From contig OX637354.1 in assembly GCA_951799405.1 (NCBI GenBank), positions 248,001 through 312,000 on the forward strand: a stretch of 64,000 nt of DNA, written 5' to 3'. Position numbers and translations under genes: made by a program. The notes beneath the pieces are model-generated. The model searched no databases, was not told the DNA's origin, and saw only the letters and a list, made by a program, of their open reading frames with translations. This document shows positions 42,638-53,007 of this stretch, piece by piece. The stretch comes from Agapetus fuscipes. Lineage: Eukaryota > Arthropoda > Insecta > Trichoptera > Glossosomatidae. Numbering within the stretch: the stretch's first letter is position 1; each line of letters starts with the position of its first letter.

Positions 42638-42870
42638 GGTCTATAGCTCAGTTGGCAGTTGAGTGCTTGCACTTCATGCCGAGAGCTCGGGTTTGAATCC
42701 CACCGAGGGGGTGCAGAAATGATTTCCCGTTTCGGTGTTTATTTCAAGCCCAAAAATAAAATATCGGCTTACTCAGCCTTCACAAGAAATGAGTACTAGC
42801 CCCATCGGGAGCTGGAAAATCCTCACTTCAACTGTGAGGTCGGCCCCCTTACCAGTAAAGTAAGTGAGCT
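42638..42870 (+). repeat. SINE-A, 5' two-thirds
   Basis: GTCCGGTCTATAGCTCAGTT, GGGTTTGAATCCCACCGAG, body to CCCCTTACCAGTAAAG. It abuts an oppositely oriented SINE-A. Confidence 0.85.
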
Positions 42871-43557
42871 GGCCTCCAACTTCAAGCCCAACCACTTCAG
42901 TTGAAGTGGGGATTTTCTAGCTTTCGAGATGATGATGATGATGATGGATGATTTCTTTCCTGTGGCGCCATTTAATGGTCCAGGACCATCTCAAGGGCGC
43001 CATGGCTTCTGGAGAAAAGTAGTGTCTTCAGTTCCTTTCTGAAGGTGGTGGTAGGCTGGTTCGCGCGAACACCGATGGGCAAATTGTTCCAGGCAACCGG
43101 CCCGGCCACCGCAAAGCTTCTGTCTGCAAAATTTGATGTGTTCGCTCTATTGGGCACTATAACCTTGTTGACAGCAGTAAGGGCAGAGCGTAGTGGTCTT
43201 CTTGAAGTCCCATCGACAGAGCATAGCTCAGCGAGACATGGGGGTGCCGTGCCGTTCAGGGCCCTATGCACAGTGAGACACAACTTAAATTCCACCCTCT
43301 CTCGGACCCTCAGCCAGTGCAGTTCTCTCAGCAGTGGCGAAATATGGCAGCTCTTTCCCTGTCGAAAAATTGCCCTGGCAGCAGCATTGAAAGCCATTTG
43401 CAGCCGATCACCGAGGGGGTTGGTTCTCATTTAGTGTGAAGCCGGGGTAAGCCTTGCCGGTATTTTTTCTTAATTTGAAATGAACATCGATAGGGGAAAT
43501 CATTTCTGACACCCTCAGTGGATTGCAAGCACTCTACCAATGAGTTATTGACCGGAT
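42871..43557 (-). repeat. SINE-A split by LINE-J
   Basis: 42871-42926 and 43412-43557 are two parts of a minus-strand SINE-A. CGAG occurs at both edges of the LINE-J insert, a possible 4-bp target duplication. Confidence 0.72.
42927..43435 (-). pseudogene. LINE-J C-terminal fragment with (ATC)n tail
   Basis: An open frame of 152 codons (complement of 42972-43430): LLRELHWLRVRERVEFKLCL, RALNGTAPPCLAEL, then FADRSFAVAGPVAWNNLPIG and FRKELKTLLF. This is the conserved ORF2 terminus of Jockey/CR1-type LINEs. The (GATGAT)n at 42928-42944 is its 3' tail. Everything upstream, including reverse transcriptase, is missing. First codons continue into SINE-A DNA. Confidence 0.82.
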
Positions 43558-44060
43558 TAAAAAAAAAAACAATTTAAAGAATGGTACCAGCATCAATCTC
43601 CATTTTTTTTTATTATAACGAAAAAATGTTTCTCAATTTTACCGGTAACACCAGTAGCTAAAACATAAATGATAACACTCATGTCAAATAAATTTGTAAA
43701 AATGCATCATAATACCTACCTGTATAGTATAATTATTTATTTGTTGGGCAGGCAGTGAACATGGCCAAGTCATAAGTCAGTCAGTACTTAGCGACGACCT
43801 CGACCCATACAACCTACTTCTAGCGCACGGCGAGCACGCTGCCAAAACACACTAGCTCCCAAAACAGTCAAAAAATCTTTTTGAAAAAAAATCATTATTG
43901 TTGTGTCTATAATGAACGAGTTTGTCACATTGAGGCATCGATATATAAGAGATAAAACGAGTAGCAATATCTGGCGACATTAAAACGCCATTTACGAATG
44001 TCTCATGTTGTTTGGAACTAAATCAAACTTATGGCCTGTCCATAGAATTACTAACTCTAT
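43558..44060. other. no gene recognised
   Basis: AT-rich with A/T runs; no repeat or frame identified. Confidence 0.35.
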
Positions 44061-44064
44061 GCGT

Positions 44065-44315
44065 TGAGGCATAATAAGGAATTGCAGGGTGAATGTTCAT
44101 GTCAGATTCGGGTTTTTATATTGTAGGACCACATGCGGCATGTTTAAGCGTGAACTTATACGTGCCTGTTTGTGAAAATGCATATAATGTGAATCTCTAA
44201 TGTTACATAGATTTTGCAACTTAGATTAGATTAGATTATTCTTTGACTCATAAGTTGGTTGACTCATAGGCTGACCCCCCATACTATAAAAAAGGTGGTT
44301 CACTTTGCCAGTGTT
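44065..44315 (+). repeat. two Repeat-C fragments in tandem
   Basis: 44072-44240 is a 3' portion ending TTTGCAACTTAGATTAG. 44243-44315 is a 5' portion (TTCTTTGACTCATAAGTTGG) cut at CACTTTGCCAGTG by a SINE-B head. Confidence 0.72.
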
Positions 44316-44316
44316 A

Positions 44317-44367
44317 TGACCGGTCCGTAGTCTAGTGGTAACGCTTCGGACTTTCCAATGGAAGGTC
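44317..44367 (+). repeat. SINE-B head fragment
   Basis: GACCGGTCCGTAGTCTAGTG to GGAAGGTCG, then a second head starts immediately. Confidence 0.75.
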
Positions 44368-44940
44368 GTGACCGGTCTGCAGTGCAGTGGTAACACTTCG
44401 GACTCGTAAACGGAAGGTTGATGATAATGATGATGATTTCTTTATGTGACTTTATGTGGTGTCGTGATGTAGTCACTCCAAGGGCGCTTGTGCATGTGAT
44501 GTCAGAAATTTGCTTGTCTTCAGTTTATTTCGAAACTTTCCATGGTCCTCTAGCTCTCTCACATGATGTGGCAGGTGGTTCCAGGCCAGAGGACCAGCAA
44601 CTGCAAATGCACGCTCTCTAAACATTGTTGTAACCCTTCTTATCGGTTCTTCAATCTTTGAATTCGCTCCAGTTTCAGCAGAGCGCAGTGTTGCCGGGGT
44701 TGACTGTTTTATGTTGTGGGTTCAAATCCCGGCGAAGCACAACAAACGTACCATTCATATTTTCAAATATGATCTTCGCTGGGTTGAAAAATTCAGATTC
44801 CTTTTCCAAAGATCAGTCACCAAAGATCCACCCAGCCTTACAGCAACTGGGTTTCGTTTGAGAATTGGCCAGCTCGCAGAGGACTCTTGAGGTGTGATTC
44901 ACACAAAAACAGCGCTCACCAAATAAATCATCCTAATAGA
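44368..44940 (+). repeat. SINE-B split by LINE-J
   Basis: The head (44368-44415, ...GGAAGGTTG) and the rest (44718-44940, TTGTGGGTTCAAATCCCGG to ACCAAATAAATCATCC) belong to one SINE-B. The LINE-J insert between them has TTG at both edges. Confidence 0.78.
44416..44715 (-). pseudogene. LINE-J C-terminal fragment, second subfamily
   Basis: The complement reads LRSAETGANSKIEEPIRRVT, then RERAFAVAGPLAWNHLPHHV and RELEDHGKFRNKLKTSKFL. The (ATC)n/(GAT)n tail lies at 44415-44435. It shares HHVREL.DHG.FRN.LKTSK with 56463-56605. Confidence 0.75.
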
Positions 44941-44944
44941 AGAG

Positions 44945-45232
44945 CCGTGCAAAAAAAAAACCATACAAAATCGGGTACAGGTGTTGTTTTTTTTTGCAGT
45001 TGTTAGATTTTCTAGGCAGCTGACAGTTAGTTTATTATCCTCGGTACATAGGCGCTCATTAGTTAAAGAGAATGACTGATATGATTGTGCGCCGTGTCAG
45101 TTGGAGCCTTTGACTTCTACAGGGTCACCACGAGTCACGCTGGTCGTAGCAAGAAGATAACTGCATCAAGTTCCACACGGACGGTGTATGGGTGAAACGA
45201 CACAACCTTATAGTAATGATAATATTAGGATC
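44945..45232. other. no gene recognised
   Basis: Unique-looking; TTTTTTTTGCAG near 44990 resembles a splice acceptor but no convincing exon follows. Confidence 0.3.
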
Positions 45233-45385
45233 ATTCATATGGTGAGCGCTGTTTTTGTGTGAATCACACCTCAAGAGCCCTCTGCGAGCTGGCCGATTCT
45301 AAAGAAAAACTCAATTTCTGTAAGGCTGGATCGACCTTTGACGGCCGGTCATTGTAAAGGTATCTACATGAATTTTTCAACCCAT
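45233..45385 (-). repeat. SINE-B 3' half
   Basis: ATATGGTGAGCGCTGTTTTT to ATGAATTTTTCAACCCA, then cut by a Repeat-C start. Confidence 0.78.
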
Positions 45386-45525
45386 TTCTTGACTTATAAG
45401 TTGGAATGAGGCTCACTTCCCATACTGTAAAAAGATGGTTCACTTTGCCAATGTTACCACTGTTTCAGCGAAGGTCGGTAAGAGTTGCAGTCGGCTTTGT
45501 TCATTTGAGATTGGGTTTTATCTAT
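45386..45525 (+). repeat. Repeat-C 5' half
   Basis: TTTCTTGACTTATAAGTTGG to TTGAGATTGGGTTTTATC, cut by SINE-A. Confidence 0.75.
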
Positions 45526-45697
45526 TTACTTATTTCTTGTGAAGGCTGAGTAAACCTTGTCGGTTTTTTTTATTATTTAATGTTCGAAATAAACACCGAA
45601 AATGTAAATCATTTCTGACACCCTTGGCGGGATTCGAACACGAACTCACGGCATGGAATACAAGCACTCTACCAACTGAGCTATCGACCGGACACAA
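45526..45697 (-). repeat. SINE-A 5' half
   Basis: The complement has GTCCGGTCGATAGCTCAGTT, TTCGAATCCCGCC and the body to CTCAGCCTTCACAAG. Confidence 0.82.
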
Positions 45698-45714
45698 AAA
45701 TATGAAAATTGATG

Positions 45715-45870
45715 ATTCGCACTGAATGCAAGCCATTCACGCTTACACATGCTGCATGTTTACTTACAGAATACAAGTGCAAACATCAAATGACCATAAA
45801 CTCTTGCCACCTTTTCCTGAAGCAGAGGGTGACGTTGGCAAAAGTGAACAACATTTTACAGCAGTGGGGG
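45715..45870 (-). repeat. Repeat-C fragment, diverged
   Basis: GCTTACACATGCTGCATG to GGCAAAAGTGAACAACATTT on the plus strand. Confidence 0.65.
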
Positions 45871-45884
45871 CAAAGCACTGAAAA

Positions 45885-46650
45885 TGTTGGGATTTGTCAT
45901 TCGAAATAGTAGGATGTTCACATCTACTCACGTTTTAGCCCTGCTGTACAGTACCTACCCTTAGTACGAGTTGCAAAACTTGAGAAAAGTAAAGTTTACG
46001 GAAAATATTACGAGTGATTTCTCCCAAAATCTGCCGTTTTTGTTTCTTACACTTTATGGTCTTAGCAAAAGAGTTACAGTGATGAAGAAAATCAAGTTCA
46101 AACAAACAAAAACGGCAGATTTTGGGGAAAATCACTCTTTAATAATTGCCGTAAACTTCACATTACTCAAGTTTTGCAACTCGTACTAAGGGTACAGTGC
46201 ACTGGTGCAGAGCAGGCTTGAGTATGGCTCGCTTGTTTGGGCTCCAAATAGTGCCAAATATGTTCTCATGCTGGAGAGGGTTCAGAAAAAATCTTGAGAT
46301 TTCTCTACATGAGGACGTATGGGTATCCCGCTCTTCTGGGACAAATTGATCTGTATGTTCCCGACAATTATTGTAGGCAACGTGAGCATAGACTATTGCT
46401 ACTCCCAAGATGCAGGACTAACCTACCTAGGGTTACGACTGTGGGGAGGGCAATGGCTATGCTCAATGAGATCTCCTCTTCGGTTGATATCTTCCACCTG
46501 AGTGAAAATCAGCTTAGACAGAGGCTTCCGTTTCTCCTAAGCTGATTTCGGTTACTTATTCTCATCTTTGATTTTTTTTTGTCATATAATGCAAATGAAT
46601 GATTTTAATTATTGTATGTATTAGGTTTAACCTGTCATGTACAATAATGT
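45885..46650 (+). pseudogene. LINE-J-like ORF2 end, split by a MITE
   Basis: GFVIRNSRMFTSTHVLALLY is interrupted at 45950, then SALVQSRLEYGSLVWAP and LMLERVQKKFLRFLYMRT continue from 46195. LYSALV.S.LEYGS.VW.P is the hallmark of the Jockey/I/R1-side ORF2 C-terminus. One frameshift lies near 46290. The UTR ends in a tetranucleotide tail that has become the large microsatellite. Confidence 0.75.
45953..46192. mobile_element. MITE with ~90-bp inverted ends
   Basis: CCCTTAGTACGAGTTGCAAA at the left and its complement at the right; arms of about 90 bp match with scattered differences (AAAATCTGCCGTTTTTGTTT shared). GTACAGT flanks both sides (left 45945-45951), a likely 7-bp target duplication. Only about 50 bp separates the arms. 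Confidence 0.8.
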
Positions 46651-46659
46651 GTGAAAATA

Positions 46660-47514
<855 letters not shown>

Positions 47515-47690
47515 AATTGTGGAATGGAATGCAATCCACCAACCCATTTTACCTGGTTGTCTTCATGCGAAAGCAGAAGCTTGTGTGCATGCAACGGCAT
47601 CTGTTGAACCAGGGTCGAAGTTATCGTCGCGGGATTCGAACCAGCGTTATCCGGTTCCAAATAACCTGTCTTGATCCCCGCGGCTATAAC
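47515..47690 (-). repeat. SINE-D copy
   Basis: The complement carries GCTGGTTCGAATCCCGCGAC and TTCGACCCTGGTTCAACAG, with the SINE-D end (AATGGGTTGGTGGATTGC) next to an A-run. Confidence 0.7.
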
Positions 47691-47699
47691 ACCGACATA

Positions 47700-48180
47700 T
47701 TATATACATATATTACATAATCATTTATTTTATCCACAATGACAATGTATATGTAATAAACCACAGTAATATTGATCTGATATCGGATAGATCCTGTAAG
47801 AAGATCACAGCGACTAGCCAACTGCTGATAACGCCCATCGGATCAATGGGCGAAACTGTCCGGAAAGAATCTACCAGACCACGGCTACATAGCCCGAAAA
47901 AAGTGATTGTTATGTCAATTAAGAAGTTTTGTTTATATTTTGTAATAATTCTATCATTTGTTTACAGAAGATTATTGTAAAATTTCACAAGTAAATGCAG
48001 CGTACACCCTTAATAGCGATGACAAATTGATATTGCTGATTTCTGCAAGTGGGCACCTTAAATGAATGGATACAAATGATGGCCACCCTTAATTGACATT
48101 TATTGATATTTTATTTTATTGCGACAAATATTGAATATTAATCATTTAAAACATGTGCGCAATTTTCAAAAACAGAATGT
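47700..48180. other. no gene recognised
   Basis: GC-richer 47770-47900 (CGCCCATCGGATCAATGGGCG is a short inverted repeat), then AT-rich. No coding motif. Confidence 0.3.
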
Positions 48181-48181
48181 T

Positions 48182-48380
48182 ACTTTCAAAAACCCAGTTG
48201 CTATAAGGCTGGATGGACCTTTGGTGACCGGTCTTTGGTGAAGGTAGGTATATGTAATTTCCAACCCAGCGAAGAGCATACTTAAAAATATAAATGGTGT
48301 GTTGTTTCTGCTGGATTCGAGCCCACGCTCTTCCATATACAAGTGCGAAGCGTTGCCACTAGACTATGGTCCCGTCTTAT
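48182..48380 (-). repeat. SINE-B, 5' two-thirds
   Basis: TTCAAAAACCCAGTTGCTAT to GACTATGGTCCCGTC. The tail is missing. Confidence 0.78.
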
Positions 48381-48387
48381 ACGCAAT

Positions 48388-48945
48388 GCAACTAAGCTAT
48401 ATATATGTGTAACTCCTTGCTGCGTTGCAGTGGCAAAGGGTGCCATACAAGCCGATTCCCATCGGTTTCCCGTTTAAAATGAGGCAAAAATGATAATTAA
48501 GTAGACTGCATGGTTTCAATGGGGAAAAAATACGTATTGTTTCTTTGGTTTTAAATGTATTTTTTTACTTTGTACCTATATTTTTTAACTACTTTGTTAC
48601 ATCATTTAAAAAGGGAAGCCAATGGGAACCGGCTTGTATGGCACCCTTCGTCACTGCTGCATTCTCCCCTAAGGGATCGCATGTGGCGAGTGAGCCTATT
48701 TATTTTTACATGTAAGGAGTTGGCCTTACGCCAACCACTTCAGTTAAAGTGAGGGTTTCCTAGCTCCCGAGGGAGCTGATACTCATTTCTTGTGAAGGCT
48801 GAGTAAATCTTGCCGTGTTTTTTATTTTGAGTTTGAAATCAACACCGATACGTGGAAGTTTTCGGATAACCTCGGTGGGATTCGAACCCATGCTCTCAAT
48901 ATGGAATGCCAGCACTCTAACAAATGAGCTATAGACCGGATGATT
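48388..48945 (-). repeat. SINE-A split by a hAT-like MITE
   Basis: The tail (48388-48427) and remainder (48657-48945) form one full SINE-A on the minus strand ending GTCCGGTCTATAGCTCATTT. The MITE sits near the GCTGCG/ACACC junction. Confidence 0.82.
48428..48656. mobile_element. hAT-like MITE with 8-bp target duplication
   Basis: Ends CAGTGGCAAAGGGTGCCATA and the complement of CAGTGACGAAGGGTGCCATA; the inverted repeat extends about 45 bp with a few mismatches (ACAAGCCG.TTCCCAT.GG). CTGCGTTG before and CTGCATTC after agree at 6 of 8. CAGTG ends with 8-bp duplication are typical of hAT elements. 229 bp, non-coding. Confidence 0.82.
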
Positions 48946-48949
48946 TTTG

Positions 48950-49370
48950 TTTTCTTTATTAAGAATAAATATACATTTTTTAAATAAAAAATTTCAAGAA
49001 ATTTCATTTTTTATTTTGATAAAAAGATAAATTGAAAACACAATCATGACAAAACCATTCGGCAGGTAATGGTATATAACGCATTCAGGTGCAGCTCCCA
49101 GTCAGGAGAGATCTATAAATCCGGCACTCGGATTGCAAGTCACAGCTAATTCAATTAAAACCTCGACATTGGTCTGCTCTTGATTATTGTCGGCAATCAA
49201 AACGCTTCCAATAAAAATCAGATCGAATCTTAATGAATTTCTACGAAGTGGCACCTCAGTAATCGTCTGCCCCGATAATCGTACCATTCCAATTCATATT
49301 ATCTATTATATTTTTTAGTATTGATCTGTTAACATATTATCTGTTGTCATATAACATATCTAGATTTTCA
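48950..49370. other. no gene recognised
   Basis: AT-rich flanks around a GC-moderate 49090-49290 that has a 61-codon minus frame with no motif. Confidence 0.35.
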
Positions 49371-49374
49371 GCAG

Positions 49375-49820
49375 TAACGGGATCGCATGTGGCGCTTCGG
49401 GACCTATTTATTTTTACAGGTAAAGGGGCCGGCCTCACACCAACCACTTTCAGTTGAAGTGGGGGTTTCCTAGCTCCTGAGGGGGCTGGTTCTCATTTCT
49501 TGTGAAGGCTGAGTAAGCCTTTGAGATCGAACCCTTGCTCTCGGCATGGAATGCAAGCATTCTACCAATTGAGCTATCGACCTTTTTACGAGCTTGATCG
49601 TCGTCGCTACAAAGCGCCAATTCTCAAGCAAGACCCAGTTGCTGTAAGGCTGGATGGACCTTTGGTGACCGGTCATCGGTAAAGGTTTTTTTTATGAATT
49701 TTTCAACCCAGCGAAGAGCAAATTTGAAAATTTATATGGTATATTTTTCGTACTCCGCCGGGAATCGAACCCACAACCTTCCTATTCAGAGTCCGCAGTG
49801 TTACCACTGAGCTATGGACC
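49375..49820 (-). repeat. SINE-B/SINE-A dimer, second locus
   Basis: The complement reads SINE-B (head at 49820) down to CGATCAAGCTCGTAAAAAGG, then a SINE-A head with AGAGCAAGGGTTCGATCTCA and the same ~60-bp body deletion as 11034-11295. Confidence 0.85.
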
Positions 49821-49841
49821 GGTCCGTAGCTCAGTGGTAAC
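49800..49841. repeat. 42-bp near-perfect palindrome
   Basis: GTTACCACTGAGCTA.GGACC and its complement meet at 49820/49821 with one mismatched pair. It is formed by two SINE-B heads facing each other without spacer. Confidence 0.9.
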
Positions 49842-50070
49842 AGTAGTAAGTACAAAAATATAGCATTTAGTTTTTCAAATATTTTCTCCGCTGGGTGAAA
49901 ACTTCATAAACCTTTACCAAAGACCAGTCACTAAAGGTCAATCCAGCCTTACAGCAACTGGGTCTTGCTTGAGGATCCACGCTTTCGATAGTGACGAGCA
50001 AGCTTGCAGGTAGACTATTTAGGTGTGATTCACACAAAACCAGCGCTCACTAAATAAATCATCCGAAACG
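49821..50070 (+). repeat. SINE-B, head-to-head with the previous element
   Basis: GGTCCGTAGCTCAGTGGTAA, then a deletion removes the B-box region; the body runs to CGCTCACTAAATAAATCATC. Confidence 0.82.
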
Positions 50071-50077
50071 CTATTAA

Positions 50078-50210
50078 ACGCATATAAGCTACACATATAG
50101 TGCAACTTCTTGCCGTTTTTTCTCCGAATAAATCGCACGTTACGAGTGAAACCTCTTTTTTTACAGGTAAGGGGGCCGGCCTACGCCATCCACTTCAGTT
50201 GAAGTGAGGA
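50078..50210 (-). repeat. SINE-A 3' part
   Basis: The complement runs from TCACTTCAACTGAAGTGGAT to TGTAGCTTATATGCG. Confidence 0.75.
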
Positions 50211-50612
50211 TACTAATTATATTATTATTGTTATCACTAAAAATGTTGAAAAGTACCCTCCAGGTCAGAGGTGTGCCCACGATCCTACACAGCAAATCAA
50301 TACGTCTTGCGCGCATGTACTCGGCGCAGGTACTTATGTCCGGAAATGAGGCAGATCAGAGATCAGGCTGCGCGCGCAAGGTCGTCGCACTGCGCCCCCT
50401 CTCCCCCACCTCCCGCCTTCAGAAACCAGATCACCCATACCACCTTAAACAGAATGTGGACACAACGTTGGCTTGGCTTGGTGGAGACTGGACAACCTCT
50501 GTGACCTGGAGGGCAATTGTGATTTGTCGCTGCTTCTAGTTCAAACCTTCCAACCAACTCCACAATGGATTCATCGTCATACTCTTCTTCTTTTCGTGCC
50601 ACTTCTATCGGC
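50211..50612 (-). other. GC-rich unique segment with an open frame
   Basis: The minus frame 50602-50363 (MARKEEEYDDESIVELVGRF, then HNCPPGHRGCPVSTKP) has no family that I recognise. It ends in a G-rich, CpG-rich stretch. It might be a host exon or processed fragment; evidence is weak. Confidence 0.25.
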
Positions 50613-50616
50613 GATA

Positions 50617-50855
50617 ATCTATAATCTAAGTTGCAACGATATATTCATTTAAAGTTCTCAAATGCATACCCACAAACAAACACGCGCTTACACACGCTGA
50701 ATGTGTACTTACAAATAAAATCCAAACGTCAAATGAACATAAGCCCTACAACTTCTGCCGACCTTCCCTGACACAGGGGTGAAATTCGAAAAGTCAACCA
50801 TTTTTTTACAGTATGGGTGGTCAGCCTCATACCAACCTATAAGTCAAGGAATATC
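50617..50855 (-). repeat. Repeat-C, younger subfamily
   Basis: TATAATCTAAGTTGCAACG to ACCTATAAGTCAAGGAATA on the plus strand. Confidence 0.87.
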
Positions 50856-50867
50856 GATCATCATGGC

Positions 50868-51080
50868 TATTTTGACCTTGGATGCTGCGGCTCGAAACTT
50901 CGTGCTTTTGTTAAACCACTGTCGCAGGTTGAACACCCACGATGTCCTTCGGCGTCCCTGAGATCTTCTCTCCTCAATCTTACCCTGTATGGTAAGACGG
51001 AGAAGGCGGTATCTCTCATAATGTGACCGAAGTACATCAGCTTTCTCTGCTTAATGGTTGGCAGTAAAGTTTCCATCCTC
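50868..51080 (-). pseudogene. LINE-K C-terminal fragment, frameshifted
   Basis: LLPTIKQRKLMYFGHIMRDT, then after a frame change GRRRTSWVFNLRQWFNKSTK and FRAAASKVKIA. KL.YFGHIMR ... GRRR.SW..NLR.WF is a common LINE ORF2 terminus, distinct from LINE-W and LINE-J. Its upstream side is replaced by the 56-bp satellite. Confidence 0.7.
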
Positions 51081-51081
51081 T

Positions 51082-51755
51082 TGTAGACAGTGCCTTTGTT
51101 GTGCTAGCGATCTGTCTCTGCTGGTCGTGAGCCTCTTGTAAAGGCAGTGCCTTGTTGTGCCAGCGATCTGTCTCTGCTGGTCGCCATCCTCGTGTAAAGG
51201 CAGTGCCTTGTTGTGCTAGCGATCTGTCTCTGCTGGTCGTGAGCCTCTTGTAAAGGCAGTGCCTTGTTGTGCCAGCGATCTGTCTCTGCTGGTCGCCATC
51301 CTCGTGTAAAGGCAGTGCCTTGTTGTGCCAGCGATCTGTCTCTGATGGTCGCCATTATCTTGTAAAGGCAGTGCCTTGTTGTGCCAGCGATCTGTCTCTG
51401 CTGGTCGTCATCCTCTTGTAAAGGCAGTGCCTTGTTGTGCCAGCGATCTGTCTCTGCTGGTCGCCAACCTCGTGTAAAGGCAGTGCCTTGTTGTGCCAGC
51501 GATCTGTCTCTGCTGGTCGTCATCCTCTTGTAGACAGTGCCTTGTTGTGCCAATTATTTGTCTCTGCTGGTCGCAAGCCTCTTGTAAAGGCAGTGCCTTG
51601 TTGTGCCAGCGATCTGTCTCTGCTGGTCGCCATCCTCGTGTAAAGGCAGTGCCTTGTTGTGCTAGCGATCTGTCTCTGCTGGTCGCCATCCCCTTGTAGA
51701 GGCAGTGCCTTGTTGTGGTAGCGATCTGTCTCTGCTGATCCCCATCCTCTTAAGC
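51082..51755. repeat. 56-bp tandem satellite, about 12 units
   Basis: AGTGCCTTGTTGTGCCAGCG followed by ATCTGTCTCTGCTGGTCGCC repeats with a 56-bp period. Units come in at least two variants (GTGAGCCTCTTGT and GCCATCCTCGTGT) that partly alternate in the first part. Open frames on both strands follow from a period not divisible by three with few stops; none is a recognised protein. Confidence 0.95.
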
Positions 51756-51759
51756 TGTG

Positions 51760-52375
51760 AATAGGAGGAAACATCCAGGAGCCCCTTCAAATCCTGAAAC
51801 GCTATTCTACTAAATTCCTAACGACCTTAAGGTGACGAGATAGCAATTCGTATCCAAAAATAAGGGTACTGTGTTTTTTTTATATACGGAGTTCTTTCGC
51901 AAGCGCTAGCAAGCTCCGACTTGGATTGGAATCCAAAATCTAAGGAATTTAGCAGAATAGCGCTTGGTTTTCGAACATTTTCTCTTGAAAGATGTTAATA
52001 AGAAAGGCTGAAATGGGATCAGCACAAATAATAAATAAAAATCTTTTGTCTGCAAGCAAACGCAACAGCTGTATGCGACTAGGGTATTTATCAACCAACA
52101 GCAAAATAGTTGTTTGCCTTTTTCCTAGCAACTATGTGTCGTACAAAATATTTCATTCATGATATTTGTTCCGAGTCCATTTCAGGCCAGCAGGTAGAAC
52201 CGTTGCAATCTAATAGTAAACGCTTCAGACTCGCGATCAAAAAGAATTGAGTTCAATTCTCAGTATAGCAAAAGCAAATATATTTTTAGTTTCAAAGATG
52301 CTTTAAGTTAGAAAGGTTATGTTACGTTGAAAACTGTCAGAGATTCGATATCCAGAGGACCAAAGGATGGAATAA
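51760..52375. other. no gene recognised
   Basis: 52180-52290 resembles a decayed tRNA-type SINE head (CAGACTCGCGATCAAAAAG); otherwise no signal. Confidence 0.3.
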
Positions 52376-52377
52376 AA

Positions 52378-52690
52378 TATGACCGGTCTGTAGCTCGAAG
52401 TAACACTGCGGATTCTGAATGGGAAGGTTGTGGGTTCGAATCCCGGCGGAGCACAAAAAATATATCATTTAGTTTTTCAAATTTGCTCTTCGCTGGGTTG
52501 AAAAATTCATAAACCTTTACCAATGACCGGTCACCAAAGGTCCATCCAGCCTTACAGCAACTGGGTCTTGCTTGAGTATTGGCGCTTTGTAGCGACGATC
52601 AAGCTCGTACACCTCTGCGGCGCTACAACAAGTGTCATAGACCCCTAGAGTCTCTAGAACTTAGGGAGTCTCCCGCACAGAATTTCATAA
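52378..52690 (+). repeat. SINE-B with alternative 3' tail
   Basis: Head, GGGTTCGAATCCCGGCGGAG and body are standard to GACGATCAAGCTCG. The tail is then TACACCTCTGCGGCGCTACA and TAGACCCCTAGAGTCTC to GAGTCTCCCGCACAG instead of GAGGGCTCTTGAGG. The same tail occurs on SINE-B at 60482-60760. Confidence 0.85.
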
Positions 52691-52701
52691 AAAAAAAAAA
52701 A

Positions 52702-52767
52702 ATGGCGGTGCCTGAACAGCTGATAGTTGTTCTATATCAAATGTATCAGCTGTTCAGGCACCGCCAT
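52702..52767. repeat. 24-bp perfect inverted repeat with 18-nt loop
   Basis: ATGGCGGTGCCTGAACAGCT plus GATA (52702-52725) is exactly complementary to 52744-52767. A flanking A-run (52690-52701) and TTTTATT extend pairing after one mismatch. Either strand would fold into a ~66-nt hairpin of microRNA-precursor size, but it may equally be a small foldback element. Confidence 0.9.
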
Positions 52768-52769
52768 GT

Positions 52770-53005
52770 TTTATTCCGTCCTATCTTCCATTAGGTGCGG
52801 TAAGATCTATCGACGGTCGTCTCAGATACTCGGGATACTGTTTGTGAAGGGAAATCGCGTCCGGTTCATATTCTGCGCTACTTAATGTAAAGAAATGTTT
52901 GTGAGTTGGTGCATTTGTAATAACTTACGTTTACTGCCGCATAGAGTGACTATTATGGTGCAGGTAGAACGGCACAGTGACAAAACGACACGTGACAGAA
53001 CGACA
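52770..53005. other. no gene; foldback-G words at the end
   Basis: No motif until AGTGACAAAACGACACG (52976), a foldback-G arm word interrupted by the MITE at 53008. Confidence 0.35.
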
Positions 53006-53007
53006 CA

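Noticed and set aside
44980..45120. Possible exon after a TTTTTTTTGCAG
   Set aside because: The downstream frames stop quickly and show no conserved residues.
51104..51553. 149-codon repetitive frame in the 56-bp array
   Set aside because: Both strands are open through the satellite, and the reading changes with each unit; no known domain.
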